This document shows, one piece after another, positions 47,998 through 60,919 of a DNA stretch of 64,000 nt. The translations under genes were made by a program, and so were the position numbers. Source of the stretch: Flammula alnicola (taxonomy: Eukaryota; Basidiomycota; Agaricomycetes; Agaricales; Strophariaceae); NCBI GenBank assembly GCA_015499995.1, contig JADNRV010000136.1:62001-126000 (forward strand). Direction: 5' to 3'. The stretch's first letter is position 1. Each line of letters starts with the position of its first letter. Under the pieces are notes generated by a model. That model did not search any database. It had not been told where the DNA came from and saw nothing but the letters and a program-made list of their open reading frames with translations.

Positions 47998-49304
47998 GTA
48001 TAGCTGGGAAAGCCAAAAAGCGGAGCACCCGACAAAGGTCCGGTTACATCCGGAGAGCGACGGCCTGCGACCCAAACAACGCGTCAGACTCCAGAGCTCC
48101 AACGTCTCCAGCATTGTCCTAACCGAACTGATACGTCCGATAATCGAACACATTACTTCGATATTAACGCTACGCTCTTTGTGCTTATCCTCCAAAATTC
48201 TACGCTCAGAGACCGAGCCGATCCTCTACGGATCCTTTACGGAAACCAACTACAAGGTCCACACGCTATTCCTCACCACAACCAACGATTGGCCGCGTTC
48301 GTTCGCGTATTCTACAGTAAAAATGTGATACGGGACGCGACGAGCGATGGAAAGTTGTGGACACTCACGAAATTAGGTCTCGAGCGAATGGTCGGCCTCA
48401 AGGCATTCGTTTTTCGTCTTCATCTAAAATCTCGCATAATGGCGCCAGGCTCTCTCTTCGACAACTGCACGTTTACCTTAGAGACCCTCATATGGGATGA
48501 GCAGGGGAGGGGAGATGATTGTCTTAGGGTCTTGGAGCATCAAGTCTCCTTGAAGCATCTTACATGGCGGCGTTCCAGGACAACACATCAAACGTGTCCT
48601 CGTTAACTGTTCCAAATCTGGCTGCTCTCTCGGGCTACATGACGACACCGCTAGCCCTCCTTCCTGGGCGTCGAATTCCTCATTTACAGTGGATACTACC
48701 CCACATGACGGACATTGGTTCCCAGCTGTCCAATATATCACGCGAACTTAGCCGGTTCCTTTCATTATCGCTCCTTCTGTTCATAAGCTCATCGCCAGGT
48801 CCCTCTGCTCTCTGGGTATTTAAAAATCTTCAACGGAACTGCGGAGGTGAATAATTCATTTCCACTGAACTAGTATCCAGATATCCATGTCTGAACCGCC
48901 TCAATTAGAATATTGATGACATATCAACAAGTCCATCTTTACGGTTCTTGTGCTCCCTCCTGTTTACGCATGCGCAGGATATGTTGATAAACAGTACTAG
49001 TAACGGCGGATTCAGTTTTGTGGGATGTCCAAATCTTACCCGAGTGGATTTTTTTTACGGACATAACAGCTCTACTCGTGGAAGACTGTATGATCGATGG
49101 GAAGAAGGCAGGCGAAATCATAGGTTATTCAGCTATGAGGAGGCGCGATGGGATAGGTGGCCTTTTTTCGCGGACCTATCCTACTTTGAGAGCCGTCTGC
49201 TAGTGCTTTCTCCATCGATGGTTCGCCCTGGACTGCGCCGCGACTCTAAGGCTCACGGCCCTTCACAAGCTTCACCCCCGAACCGCGTGCAAGTTTCAGG
49301 CTGA
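47998..49304 (+). CDS. F-box-like protein, frame-damaged
   Basis: The plus-strand frames give a basidiomycete F-box-type protein. It has LTELIRPIIEHITSILTLRS then LCLSSKILRSETEPILYGSF (the degenerate F-box and its follow-on). Next come LGLERMVGLKAFVFRLHL, TLETLIWDEQGRGDD, and the usual block VPNLAALSGYMTTPLALLPG then IPHLQWILPHM, and finally CPNLTRVDFFYGHN with RLYDRWEEGRR. The frame changes by one base near 48285 and near 48567, each explained by one missing base. One intron probably lies between about 48845 and 48940. The exact start is uncertain. It may be a pseudogene or an intact gene with sequence errors. Confidence 0.6.
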
Positions 49305-51219
49305 GAAAATTTGCACGGCCATGGGACCGGAAGAAAGAATGACATCAAAATTTTTATCGAAGCAATTTAGGTATTGATATTTACTTGCCCAACGAAAAGG
49401 CGCAACGCGCCTCTCGCAACTTGATAATGGAAGGGGGAAAAATAGTGGGGGAAAAATAGTTGGGTTAATGTCGGGAAATAAGATCCTCACCGCCTCTTGT
49501 CACAAAACATAATATATTTTCGAGTCGTTGCTGGGTACTAGCGTCGGCGATACAGGGAAGATACAAAGAAGCATAGACGAAAAAAGGCAACATAGAGAGC
49601 AAAACAGCTGCCTGTCCGGTATGGGGTGGGTTTCAGTCGAAGAATGCGTCGCTGCTGCCCTGTGGAATAGGCAAGTCATGAACGGCCCTAGTAGGTTCTG
49701 ATGAGAACACGACAGATGGGGAATGGGAAACGTACGAGGCGTTGGTTGCTGCTTATCCTTGGGATTGTTGACGTCCAGCTTATTTCTGCGGTAATTCAAG
49801 GAGATTGTTTGGGCATGCGTTACAATGCAAACGAAGGGACGACGGTACGGTAGATGCACATGACATATTGCAACGCCCTCGCGAGGCTCGTCTTTGGCTT
49901 CTCGTTAAGGTATTCCATGAGACTCTACTCGCGAACGAAAACGGCACTGCACGGCTGTGCCTGGGATTTTTCCATTTGCCCAAACAAAACAACGTCTCAG
50001 AAACAAAAATCCACCAGACGGAAAGGGCTAATAAATGCGCACTGAGGTGAAGTCATATCGGTAGGAGTTCCCTCGCTGCGAGCATGCGGCCCAGCTTATC
50101 TATCGACCGACGCAATTATAGTGATTTCTCAGCAGGGACAATGAGAGTGGAATGGACGCGCTTACGATATGGCCGCGAGAGAAGGCGGGGGGATGTGCGC
50201 GTCATGGGGTTGTTGTCGTGCAGGGCTTTTGATGAGCCGTACTGTAGATGCAGACACGATTTTAGGAAAAGGGAAAATGAAATGACTAATGTTGAGTGGA
50301 TGCAGTGGAGAATGTGCTAGTGAATGGACCTTGTATTTGAGGTCTGTCGGTAAGCGGAGAGTGAGATAATAAGCCTTGGTAAGTTGCAATGCGGAACCTA
50401 CTTAGCATGGCGCCGGCGCGGCAGGTCTGAAGAGGTAAGGATGTGGACGTACGTCGAATATGGCCTGAATGGATGACGGTGAGTAGGAGAAGAGAGCACT
50501 GAAGGGATGGTCTTACCATGAGGCGGGATGCAAATCGTGCTGCTGCAATTGATCGGCCCGTCCTGCTGACCCTCCGGATCCGTTGTCGTCAACCTAACTT
50601 ATCTATATATGTAAGAACGACTGCAATGATTTCCACTTAATGTAGTAGAATGCAGACCAATACGAAATATATAGCCTAGTAATGAATTTCGCATTAATGG
50701 TATGGCGGGTGGAATTCTGGCAGTTCATTAGATTGAAGCCAGATTAATTCCTTCCAATGTCTACCTGACTGACTGAAAGTCGCGTAATACAATGCGGCGT
50801 GGCCATGGGCTGCGAGGTCTGCAATTTGAATACACTCTTATTGTCTCTGTCCATTGAGGCGTGCGCCTTATGTAGGACGCCTAACTAGCTAATCTAAGTG
50901 TCCATGGTCGTCTACTAGTTCGCTTGTGCTAACTCTACGACTGATCGTCTCAATGCTAGGGCATTGTTATGCACTTCCACGCAATTTTATCTGGAAGCGG
51001 TAGTCCCCAATACATTGTAAATTTACCGGACGTCTATTCGCTGCTAGGAAATATATTTCAATATACCTCTGATAGCCCACACACAACATTGTTTCCACCT
51101 TCCCGAACTTGCATTTCATGATTTCTTTATGATACTGATGATTCTTTCGTATTCGTACAACATCTTGGTTCTGAGAATGACAATTTTACATCGGTATGGA
51201 CACTACCACTCAGCGTTCT
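49305..51219. other. 1.9-kb intergenic stretch
   Basis: I see no supported gene, inverted-repeat element or signature on either strand. Confidence 0.4.
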
Positions 51220-54200
51220 TCAACCAAATCTCTTTAACTCGTGTTCACGCACGGATTTGCCAGTTTTAATCACGGCACGGCTAGCCCCACACGCAGCCAC
51301 AATAACGATCGCTCCACCCTTAGTCACAGGATCAACAGCAACGACACCGACGGTACCACTAGCAGCCTCGACAAGCTCGAAAATCGACGTCGAAATGGAG
51401 AAGCCGATAAGAGCATCGTCTTTTTTCGCCCAAACGCTTTGGCTGACTTCTATCTGGTAGTGGTGCACGGCCTGCATAAGGGAGAAGACAGCGATGGCAA
51501 CAGCCACGTCAATGACAACAGTGAGCTTGGGAGGGGCCTTGGCTTTCACGCATGCGGCGCGCACAAGTTTGTTGACAAGCCTTGTGCACCAGACGGAGAG
51601 GCTGTGATCGAAATTAGTATGACTGTCATGCGGCAGATCGTGGGCTTGCCTGAATTCCCAACCCGGGGATTCTCGATCGTAAGGGAAGGTTATGGCCTAA
51701 GTATCCATAAGAACGGGAAATTTGACGGAAAGAGAAAAGTTTCGGCTCACAGCCAAGATGAGATCAAAGGTCAGGCCAATCGCGCTGAATGTTTCAGGTT
51801 CAGTTGGAATTTCGGCAGCAGCGATTTTGTAAGTCTTGTACAGCGTCTCGAAGAAGGCCTCGGTAACTGCCGAAAACGTGAGTATCATGAATCGAGTAAT
51901 TTGAACATACTGACTTCCGAGGTAACTGGCTAGTTCGCTATAGGCCAGGAGTGCGTTATCATTACCCTTGAGCCCGCCGTCGACCAAAGCCTAGAATGGT
52001 CGTCATTTGTAAATCCGCATTCCGTATACTTTGAGGTTGGAAGATTACACACCTTATAATCGAAGCTCGTGATCCTCCGTGGAGGCTGGCCGGAGATGAT
52101 TTTTGCAAACACGGTAACAGGGACAGCAAGAACATAGACGACGATATCCATGATCGTCACGTTGAATCCTAGAGCCTTCAATATCGGCGCGAGAACCGGG
52201 AAATGACTGAGCGGTGTGTTGATAAAATCTTTGACCATGCCGATGAGATCAGCGCCAAGGTTTATCAAACCGGTTACAAGCTTTTTGAGGCACTGTGCGA
52301 GGGTATGGATAATGGTAGCGGCGATTTTGCTCATGATATCGACCACGGACGTGTTCTTCCCCCCAGTAAGCAGCTGCGAAAACTGGTCTCCTATTACCTT
52401 CAGATCTGTCTGGAGCTCCTCGACGATCGGCTTAATGATATCTTGCCAGAGCAAAGCGATCGGGTTGGATGACCCGAATGATCCCGCAATATGCTTACCC
52501 TGTTCGAGGTGGTAGAACCCGACATTAGCTGGCGCGCTGACGGAATTCAACTGCGTGGATCCAGAGCCGGATTCGGCACTCTTGGGGCTTTGCTTCCTGG
52601 CCAACTCGTCCGGGAGCTTGAGGTTTAGAGACTTCAACAACTTGGCTTCCAGTCCGTCGGCCCAGGTGTCGACGGTACGGCTCTGGTCCCTGACGAACGA
52701 CTCCGCGTAAACTAAGGAGGCATCGAACATGGTTCGCAGTGACGAAGCGACATTCTTGAGGTCCTGGATATTGAAAATCCACGATACCCAAGCCCAGATC
52801 TTCTTGAACGCGGCGCCGATTTTCTCAAGGATCCAAGTGACGGCCTTAACGACTGCAGTGACCGAGTCGAGAATGAACGCCCATGCCTCCCCTGCTATGC
52901 GGACAACGAAGTGCCATGCGTCATTAATCTTTTGGAAGACCCAATCTTTAATCTCCTTGGCCTTGTGCTTGACCCACTCCCACGCGTCCTGTGCCTTCTT
53001 CTTGAACTTATCCCACCAATTTGAAAGTGTCGATGCGCCGAGGGCTACGTGTGACGTGGTAAGGGAAGCCTCAATGGAGGAGGCCGTGGGCGGGGTGAAG
53101 GAAGCGGCGGCAGTAGAACGTTTATTACCCAAATCTTTCAGGGCGTCAGGCATCTGTTTCAGGGCCTTTTCTGCTTCGCGTATGTCCTCGTCGGTGGCTT
53201 TCGAGCCTTCGAGCAGTTTCCCTTCTGGCGTGTCGATATCACGGAGGCTCTTGCCAGCGAATGCCGTGCCAAGGCGATCCTGCATTTTCTTGCTGGGATC
53301 GAAGGTATGAGAGTTGCGCAGACGATGCTCCGGCTTCGCGTTCGCTGAGTTATCGATTGTATAGAAGTAGCTGGAAATATCCTCGGTGGGGACGACGATC
53401 GTTATAATGCCGCGCTCGTTGGTGCGTACGACCACAGGGTGACTATCCAACACAGATTCGCGACCGTTGATGAGAGCCTTTGTCCATCCACTGGAAGATA
53501 GCGTATAGTCACCCAGTGCAACTGGTAGTCCGTCCGCGTCCTTAACCTCAATGTGCGAGACAAAGGCTTGAACCTCGGTGACCTTGGCGGTGTTTTCGAT
53601 CATCAGGGGAAGTGACTTCCACATCTTCGTGTCTCCAGACTGCGTCATGAGGAGAACCTGGTCCGACTCCCCAAGAACAACGAGTGATTGTGACTTGGAT
53701 TTGCTGTCGAGGAGAGGCGAGAAATCGACGGCAGAGCCGCGCGACAAGAGGGGGGTGGCGGAATCCTCCTCCAAGCGAACTCCAGTGCCTTGAGGGGTTT
53801 GCGCCTCGACATTTCCGCACTGATATCCAAGAATCTGGTCGTCGGTCCTGAACCAGAGAGAGAAATTCTGCCCCGTTTGCGCGACGGTTAGGTGGGAGGC
53901 AGTGGAATAAAGTGGATCCGATGATATGCGGGTGGCTGTGCTGTTACTTCTCACGATCTGGCTTGGGGTGAAACCGTAAAGCCCATTTCCAGAAACAAGA
54001 AGGATTGACTTCCCTCCACTATCGAGGACGGAACCCAGGCCACGGGGATCGGCGCCTAGTGAGTTAATAATTCAGCTTGGCACCGTTTTTTTTCGAGTGA
54101 TTGGAGTCGTACCAGTCGGCAATTCGAGTTGAGTGTAAAATTTATCGTCCTCATCAGCACTGGCGCTAGTGACGATAATGCTCTTCACGTTATTGTACTT

Positions 54201-55003
54201 GTAAAGGTAGGCAATCGCTTCATCGAGCCTCGTTCTGTCACCGCGAAATTTAATTAAAGACAGTGATAACCTGCATGAAATCTATACACTCACTGGAGAG
54301 TACAGACGGCAAGAATGTCCTTGACCGTTTGTGGCAGGCCGAGGTCGGTGCTCCATTCCCAACGATCTGCAAGAACCGTGACTCGAGCAACCTCAAATAA
54401 TGCAATTAAGTACCTCAATGTACAATAATTTTTAGAAATACCTTCGCATCATCTTGCGCTCCCCCGGAGGCCGGGCGCCATAAAGCGACAAGGAGAGGCC
54501 ATTGACCCTGTTTGAGAGCAGAGTTCTGCGGGAGAGTATGAGTATCTCAACAACAGCCAATTGAGAACGAAGCCCCTCACGATGTGGAAGTCCGTGATGC
54601 GGACGTTCTGAGGGGACGTGTTCTGAGGTAACGAAGCCTTGCGGAGGTCGGCATCAGTAACCCCAATGAAGTCCGGCGCAATGGGTTTCAATATGTGAAT
54701 CTGGCTTTGGGTCGAGGTGCTCCCGGTGGCTACGGCGATATGCAACAAAAGAGATTCTTGATGTTGAGCAACGGCGATTGCTTGCACGTCGCCACTGATA
54801 TTGAGCTTGGCGCTGAGGTCTATGAGAACGAAACTGCCAGTCGAGTTCGCTTGGAGGACGGTAAACTTCAGGTCGTGACTTGCGCAGAATACGAGGGGGC
54901 GACGATCCTTGTCCAATACGGAAACAAACTTTGAATGAGACGAGATCAGGCTAGTCGGCATCTGGTGAAGCATAGCTTCGCCATCGTATCGAATGTCTGC
55001 CAT
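51220..55003 (-). CDS. Large unrecognised protein with a beta-rich N terminus and amphipathic helices
   Basis: Starts MADIRYDGEAMLHQMPTSLI, without a signal peptide, and runs over about nine exons to the stop at 51220-51222 (about 1,150 residues). The first 500 residues look beta-rich, with repeated units of the kind LVVLGESDQVLLMTQSGD, ending in W; a propeller-like fold is likely. A middle segment contains Trp-rich amphipathic helices (DKFKKKAQDAWEWVKHKAKE, then AWAFILDSVTAVVKAVTWIL, about 53030-52780) that could bind or enter membranes. Near the end of the main exon is MDIVVYVLAVPVTVFAKII, a hydrophobic segment. The last exons include AIAVFSLMQAVHHYQ. I do not recognise the family. All exons join in frame, so it is probably functional. 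It lies next to the paralogue pair at 56.7-63.3 kb. Confidence 0.7.
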
Positions 55004-56660
55004 GAAGGAGAAGAGGCTTTAGAAATGCGGAGTTTCCAAATGTCTCCGTCATGATGGTCTTATATATGTCGTATAACCAAGGAAAGCAATTTGCGTCTGG
55101 ATTTCTGTCACACCTCACCATTTCGACTGACACCCCTCGGCCAAGTTTCGTAGCCGGCTCGACCCTCATGGTTCTTTCCGGTAATAGATGAAAGCATCCA
55201 AATTGCCACTGCGATGGATGAGCGCAGTAAGCAAACCCAGTATTGAGAACACACTTCGACTCCTGGATGGAGTTTGATCACAGGAAGCATCGTTGCCGCA
55301 ATTCGGGAACACACCTTGTTCACGGGATTTATTCGGGAAGGGGAAATGTGGTACAGATTGTGGCGAAGATCCAGCATCCTGTACCCTGAAACAAAATGTA
55401 TCCTTGAATAGCTTGGTGGTGGATGACCAGAGTCGAGTTGCCGTCGCTTGCCAAAAAGTCGACGATTGACCTAAAATAGAAGTTGTCCCAATTAAGATTT
55501 TTACCGCTTCAACTGGCCATGGATGGAATTTTTGTTTATTCAGACAACCTGCAACCATAGAATGCTACAATAGAAAGGTAAATAAAAGAATATTGCACGC
55601 ATTGCACGTCCAGAATATCCTTGATGTTGCGCTCGGGAAAGTTGCACACTTGCCCGGATGACGTATTGTGGAATTCCATTGACCTTGTCTTTATGTTTGA
55701 CCTAATTTTGTCCTGACTGGCCCTAGGGAAATCCGGAATTTTCGAAAATCTTGTCCGGATTCTGACGAAGCCGTCCCATTGCCCAGGGTCCTGAAGGACG
55801 TGAAGGAATTGGTGAATGCACGAACAAAACCGTAACGACGTATAATGGAACCCAGGTATTATTAACCGGAATACGCGTCGCCGGACCCAAAACATTGGAT
55901 GGTCGCTTGACACTATTGACACACCATTGTGCCAGTCAACTCCATTTTCTCTGCCAAGTCTGTTATCGGAAGTTGACTATCGGATTGACCTTTCTCTTTT
56001 CCAGACGTTAGGCGTGCACTCCAGGTGAAGAAGTTCTTAGTGGACTGAGTGGAGTTAGCTACTACGCAAGGTGGTGTTCCTTCCAACCTATCCCCAATCG
56101 TTGGCATCGATTGTATTGCTCCCCGTGGTAGCACCGTATCATGGGCCGTAAATTTGGGTATGAAAAAAGTCCCGACTCCATATGAAGGTGTTTACTAACT
56201 TCAATGATCTCACATGAGGTCGTTGCCAGTGCAGTGCAATGGATCTTTCGGTGAATGACTCAACGACTCCATGGCCATGACTTTTGGTGATGCCTCGTGT
56301 AGGACGAGTAGGGGTCAATGGTCTGCTTTGCAGCGAGATTGGCAGGGACAGAAGCTTGGAATAAGATGCAACAAGGTCCGACGGTCGACCTGAAGACACT
56401 GGTCTTTCAATCTCGAGTTCGGACTCACATCTTTATGCATTGACGAAATTTGTAAGACGAAGCCGCTAAAGTCCAATCACAATTTTCCCCCACTTTTTCT
56501 CTATGGGTGCCTGGTCTGTGCGTTGAGTTACGCGTCATAAGTTTTTCGAGGTTCGGAGGCAATACCTATCATTGAACAACAATTGGAAGATAGTATTACG
56601 TATTGATTACGTAGGTCGACCAGTCTTCATGCAGGATAAACCACAACGTAACTAGAGCAA
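55004..56660. other. 1.7-kb intergenic stretch
   Basis: Upstream region of the large minus-strand gene and downstream of the next one. Open frames on the minus strand (55108-56134) have no signature. Confidence 0.4.
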
Positions 56661-59004
56661 TCAGGACTTCACCGTGATCTTCATCAAGAGGTCTCCTTCG
56701 CTATAAACAGAGAATTCAGCTACATTCCGGGTGATTTTGGTGTACAAACACACCTATTAAATGCAGCCTCGTTAACAACGAAGCCCCCATTATGGGCGAA
56801 TATGAACTTCCAAGTCCCAGTCAACAACTGTGTGAGTTGTGTCTTGAAGTCGTCCGAATTCAGTTTCGCGAATGACTTTTCAAGGCTCTCCTTGAATGGT
56901 TGAACGACCGATCGAATGTCATCACCGAATATAGTCTCTGTAACGTTTTTCGGAGCGACGTTGAGGTTGATCTTGAAGTTGCTGTGGGAACTGCTGTCTA
57001 GTGTAAGCTCGCCAGACCAAGTGCCAGATTGGATGGCGCTGAGCGTAAACAGAACGTGAGCGGATAATTTAGATGGACGGCAAGAAAATTCTTACGAGCC
57101 AAATCCCGCTAAAAGGCAGAATCAGTACCCAATCCCAACAAAGATCAGAGTTGGATAGTACTAACCAATCGCTGTCACCACGTCCGTCTTGCCCTCAAGC
57201 CTGTGCATTACACCGAAGTCGTTGGCGATATTTTTAAGACTCGAGAACACGACTCACTTTATTACACATTTAGCATTTGCGTCGAGGCTTACAGGGATTT
57301 CTAGCTTGTTTTGCGTTAGGCCCTCTTGAAAGGCGAGTGGGAGATCTGCCGATGGCTTTGTTGTAGACCTCTGCTTGTAAACATATTTCCGAACATTAGA
57401 AGTGCTATTCTTTGCATCATATACCCAAGGAATTCCCCCGGCCGGCAGCTAGAAAACCCCGAGTTGTTCAGCATGGGAATAGAAGAACTGGACCTTTCGC
57501 GAACACACCTCGCTATCAAGATATCCACAATGTCCCTTGATGACAGGCGGATTGCCACCAGAGCCCTTCCCGACGGATTCGGCAATCCAGGTGCTGTGCT
57601 GATTGAAAAAACTAAGGACCGGAAGGAAGGCTTTGCAGCAGATGAGGGGAGCAATTATCAATGAAGGAAAGAGAGCTATTCACCCCGTTCCGAAAGGCCG
57701 ACGGTACCGTCATATTTCTCGTTTGGGTCGGCGGAGGCAGGAGGAACAATCCCTGAAAACATGACAAATTAGTAATGGTGAATTCGAACTCCAATCGGTG
57801 CGCACAGTTGCCCTAAATAATGTTCAGTTCTTGTCATGCGTGATCCGAATTTGGCGAAGAAAACGTCGCTCACAGCTGGGAATGGTAGCAAATCTCTAGG
57901 AAGATCCCTTCCCTCTGCCTGCATCGTATCATAAGTTCAATTTTTGTTTTCTATATCGATGATTGACATACCATTTGGAGGTAGACCAGCATATTGTTGT
58001 CGTTGTTCCTTGTGCCTTTATCCGAGGGTGGTACAATGAAGGGAAGATTCTGGAAACTTAATGCCGTCGGTACAATAGAACGATCCAGGGCATAACCAGT
58101 TATTGTTTTCTTTAGAATTGGGAGGTAATAGATGGCCGAGTGAAGGATACCAGCTGGCGCCTTCAAGTAGAGACCGATAGACGAAACGAAGTCATTCTTT
58201 GCTCTGTCGGTCGGGAGGTCGATGAAGCTGCGACTTTCATCATACTTAGAAAGATCGACATCTAGAAACTGTTGTTAAGTACGATGGTGAACCGGCGAAA
58301 CAAAATACATTTCTTACTAGCAAAGTCAATGACGAGCTGGTGGATGTTGTAATCCGACGGATTCTTCAGCGCATCTTGGATAAACTTCGGAATATCTTGG
58401 TCTTTCATTATCTTCAAATTGAGACGAACATCGAAGGCGAGCCGCCAGTCATTGATCTTCGCTGTCTCTTGGCTAAAGGTGTTCTAATATTTTAGACCGA
58501 ACTGTATTTCAATCTTCACAATAGATGCTTACGTAGGCTTCTTAGCTGGACCGGCCAAGTATTTGAAAGTACCAGACTAGCTTTGAGGTCAGATAGCGAC
58601 TCGGACACAAGAATGAATGCGGATTCACCGTCAATTTCAATGTGAAGAGCACACTTTGCTTCTCGTCGGTTCCAAGCAGTAGCTCGATTGCAGATGGAGC
58701 GAGCTCTGCATCCACAATCTGGCTATGTTAGAGCGTCAATAAAACTAGTATGACAAACTTCAATGTCGAGAACATACGTCCAATCATCGTCTTCCGTAGT
58801 ATCGGTGGTGAAATGACGCGACTTCGCATCGCTCGTTTTAAATATCAGGTTGAACTGTTCGTTGACTCCTCTCTGCGAGACGCTAGTGATCTACTGCGGA
58901 TAAGCGCCTGCCAGAGGAAAATAAACGAATCCATTGACCTGATCATAGTCGTAAATTTTTGTGCCTGTGAAGCGTTCTTTGGCTAACTCGGCGTAAGGAA
59001 GCAT
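56661..59004 (-). pseudogene. Paralogue A of an unrecognised family, interrupted by a stop codon
   Basis: The first exon reads MLPYAELAKERFTGTKIYDY then DQVNGFVYF. At 58893-58891 an in-frame TAG follows AYPQ, and the conserved text continues directly after it (ITSVSQRGVN). Paralogue B at 60920 has a Gln codon at this place. Downstream exons still match B closely (TTDTTEDDDWTY; SIVPTALSFQNLPF; SDKGTRNDNNMLVYLQM; final exon SEGDLLMKITVKS, stop at 56661-56663). So the protein would stop after about 37 residues unless the codon is read through or skipped. There is no signal peptide. The pattern YDQV ... ITSVSQ ... N is faintly reminiscent of TULIP-fold P47-type proteins; this is only a suggestion. 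Confidence 0.65.
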
Positions 59005-60919
59005 GGTTAGAGTTGCTTGAACTGTAATGAGAAAATGGGAAGGTGGGGGACTCTGCGAGCGACTGGAATAACTTATGTATTTTCAAACTCGTCGGCGAAT
59101 TGACAGGCTTCCCACCAAGTTCGGATTTCCAGAGCCCCTCCGGATTAAGCCCAACTTCACTATTCGAATTCTGAAGAATCCGGGGAACTGCTGAGATCGA
59201 ACTCACACTTGGATAACTTTACATTCATAGTGGCATCTGTCCAAAATGTGAGATCGCTGGTGAGTGACACCCTGATTGTTCATCGGTGGAGCAATGATCT
59301 TGTGAATGGCAAAATACGTATTTCGACGACGTACACGGCCAATTAGGAATACGAAGGCAATACTTACAAGCCTCGGCAACTCTCCCGGCGAGGGATGACT
59401 CTCGAAGGCTGTAATATGATAGCTGTAGATTTCGTTGCATCATATAGCTATATGTGCCTTATTTTCTGTTCCCTCCTTTGCGGATGTTCAGAGACAGTCA
59501 CAATGGTTGGTCATACGTTGTTTGACAGGGACATTACATCTGTCATCGGGACAAGTTTCTCCGACAGCAACCCTACAATATGATTGGCACGATTAGAAGC
59601 ACTCAAGCGTGCAATGCACGCCTGAGCATTATGACGTTCTGGAGCAACTCTCGGGTGAGAAATTTTGCCTTCAATTCTGATGATCTGGGTAGCCGTACAC
59701 ATATCAAATTGGGTTTCTAGCGACGTCTCGCTCGGAGTCCCTTACATTATCGATTATCTCATTCACCTATGTCTACTTAGATTACAATAAGGCACCGCAA
59801 ATCATTTGATACTCGTCTGTCTTCAGTTTTAATTTTTTGCGGAGCTCAGAAGTCGGGGGACACGGCTGTAGATAGTAAACATTGTAGAGAGTAAACATAA
59901 ATTTGGATCGAAGCCGCGATGGATAGATTAAAATCTGGAGAAGGTATGGTACCTATGAACACGACGTCGGAAAGCGTTTAGTAGGCATTATATATTCGTG
60001 AATGAATGGTGCTTCTTATAGGGTGAGACCATGGCCAGGATTCAGATCTAGGTTTTACTGAGGTGAAGGTAGGCAGCCGGAGTCTCAAGAATTCACTCTT
60101 GAGTATCAAATCCTGCCACTGGTTTATCCCAAAAGACCCAGTGCCAGAGGTAACCTACAAAAAATGGCGTAGTCGAACAAAAACACTCCTTTCATAGAAA
60201 GAGAGGAATAACCTCTGTCAACGAGGCTTAACTCCAGGAGGGAAGTTGACGGGGGTAACAGCTCGTGTAGGCTAGCTACCGTTCTCTCAATCTTTCATCC
60301 CTAGAACGCTGTTGGCATCCTCGGCTGATTCATAACTTTTATTTACTGTATCTACTTTGTAGCTCGCCACTTAATCCGCCTTGTTGATATCCGTCTGATT
60401 TTATCATGTCAGAAATGTGGATTTGAATTTACTAGTACTTATATTAAACTCAGGAACGTGGTCAAAAGTAGACAATATAGCGGAGTCCAATGGGGTCTCA
60501 CGGTAGCCTTTTTTTTGTTTTATTCTTTGATTGCTTTTACTGGAAGATATCTCAAATTGAGGGTAAAAAGCCAGAAAAACAAAACGAAAAAGGCAAAAGA
60601 AAGCCGAAAAATGCTACTGTGAGATACCCTAGTTTTTGCTTGACTCCTAGAATGAAGAGAAGTCATGCCGCGAACTGTTCGCTCCGAACTACCTGTGGCT
60701 ACATCCCCCTACCCCTTCCCCACCCGGTGATTTGATGTGCCCGATTGGCGGATCTGTCGCCTCTTGACCCAGTAGTTTGGCATTTGGTTGACTCTTGATC
60801 CTCTTCGATGGGATATTTCCGGCCAGCTAACAACCCTCGCCTATAAGAATCGTATGGTTGGTGTTACCAGCGCTCACTTCATTTTCTGTTATCCTTACCA
60901 TCTCACTACAGCTATAGCA
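59005..60919. other. 1.9-kb divergent intergenic region between paralogues A and B
   Basis: The two paralogues are transcribed away from each other from this region. It holds no supported gene. A TATAAG-like box lies at about 60841, 80 bases before the start of paralogue B. Confidence 0.5.
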
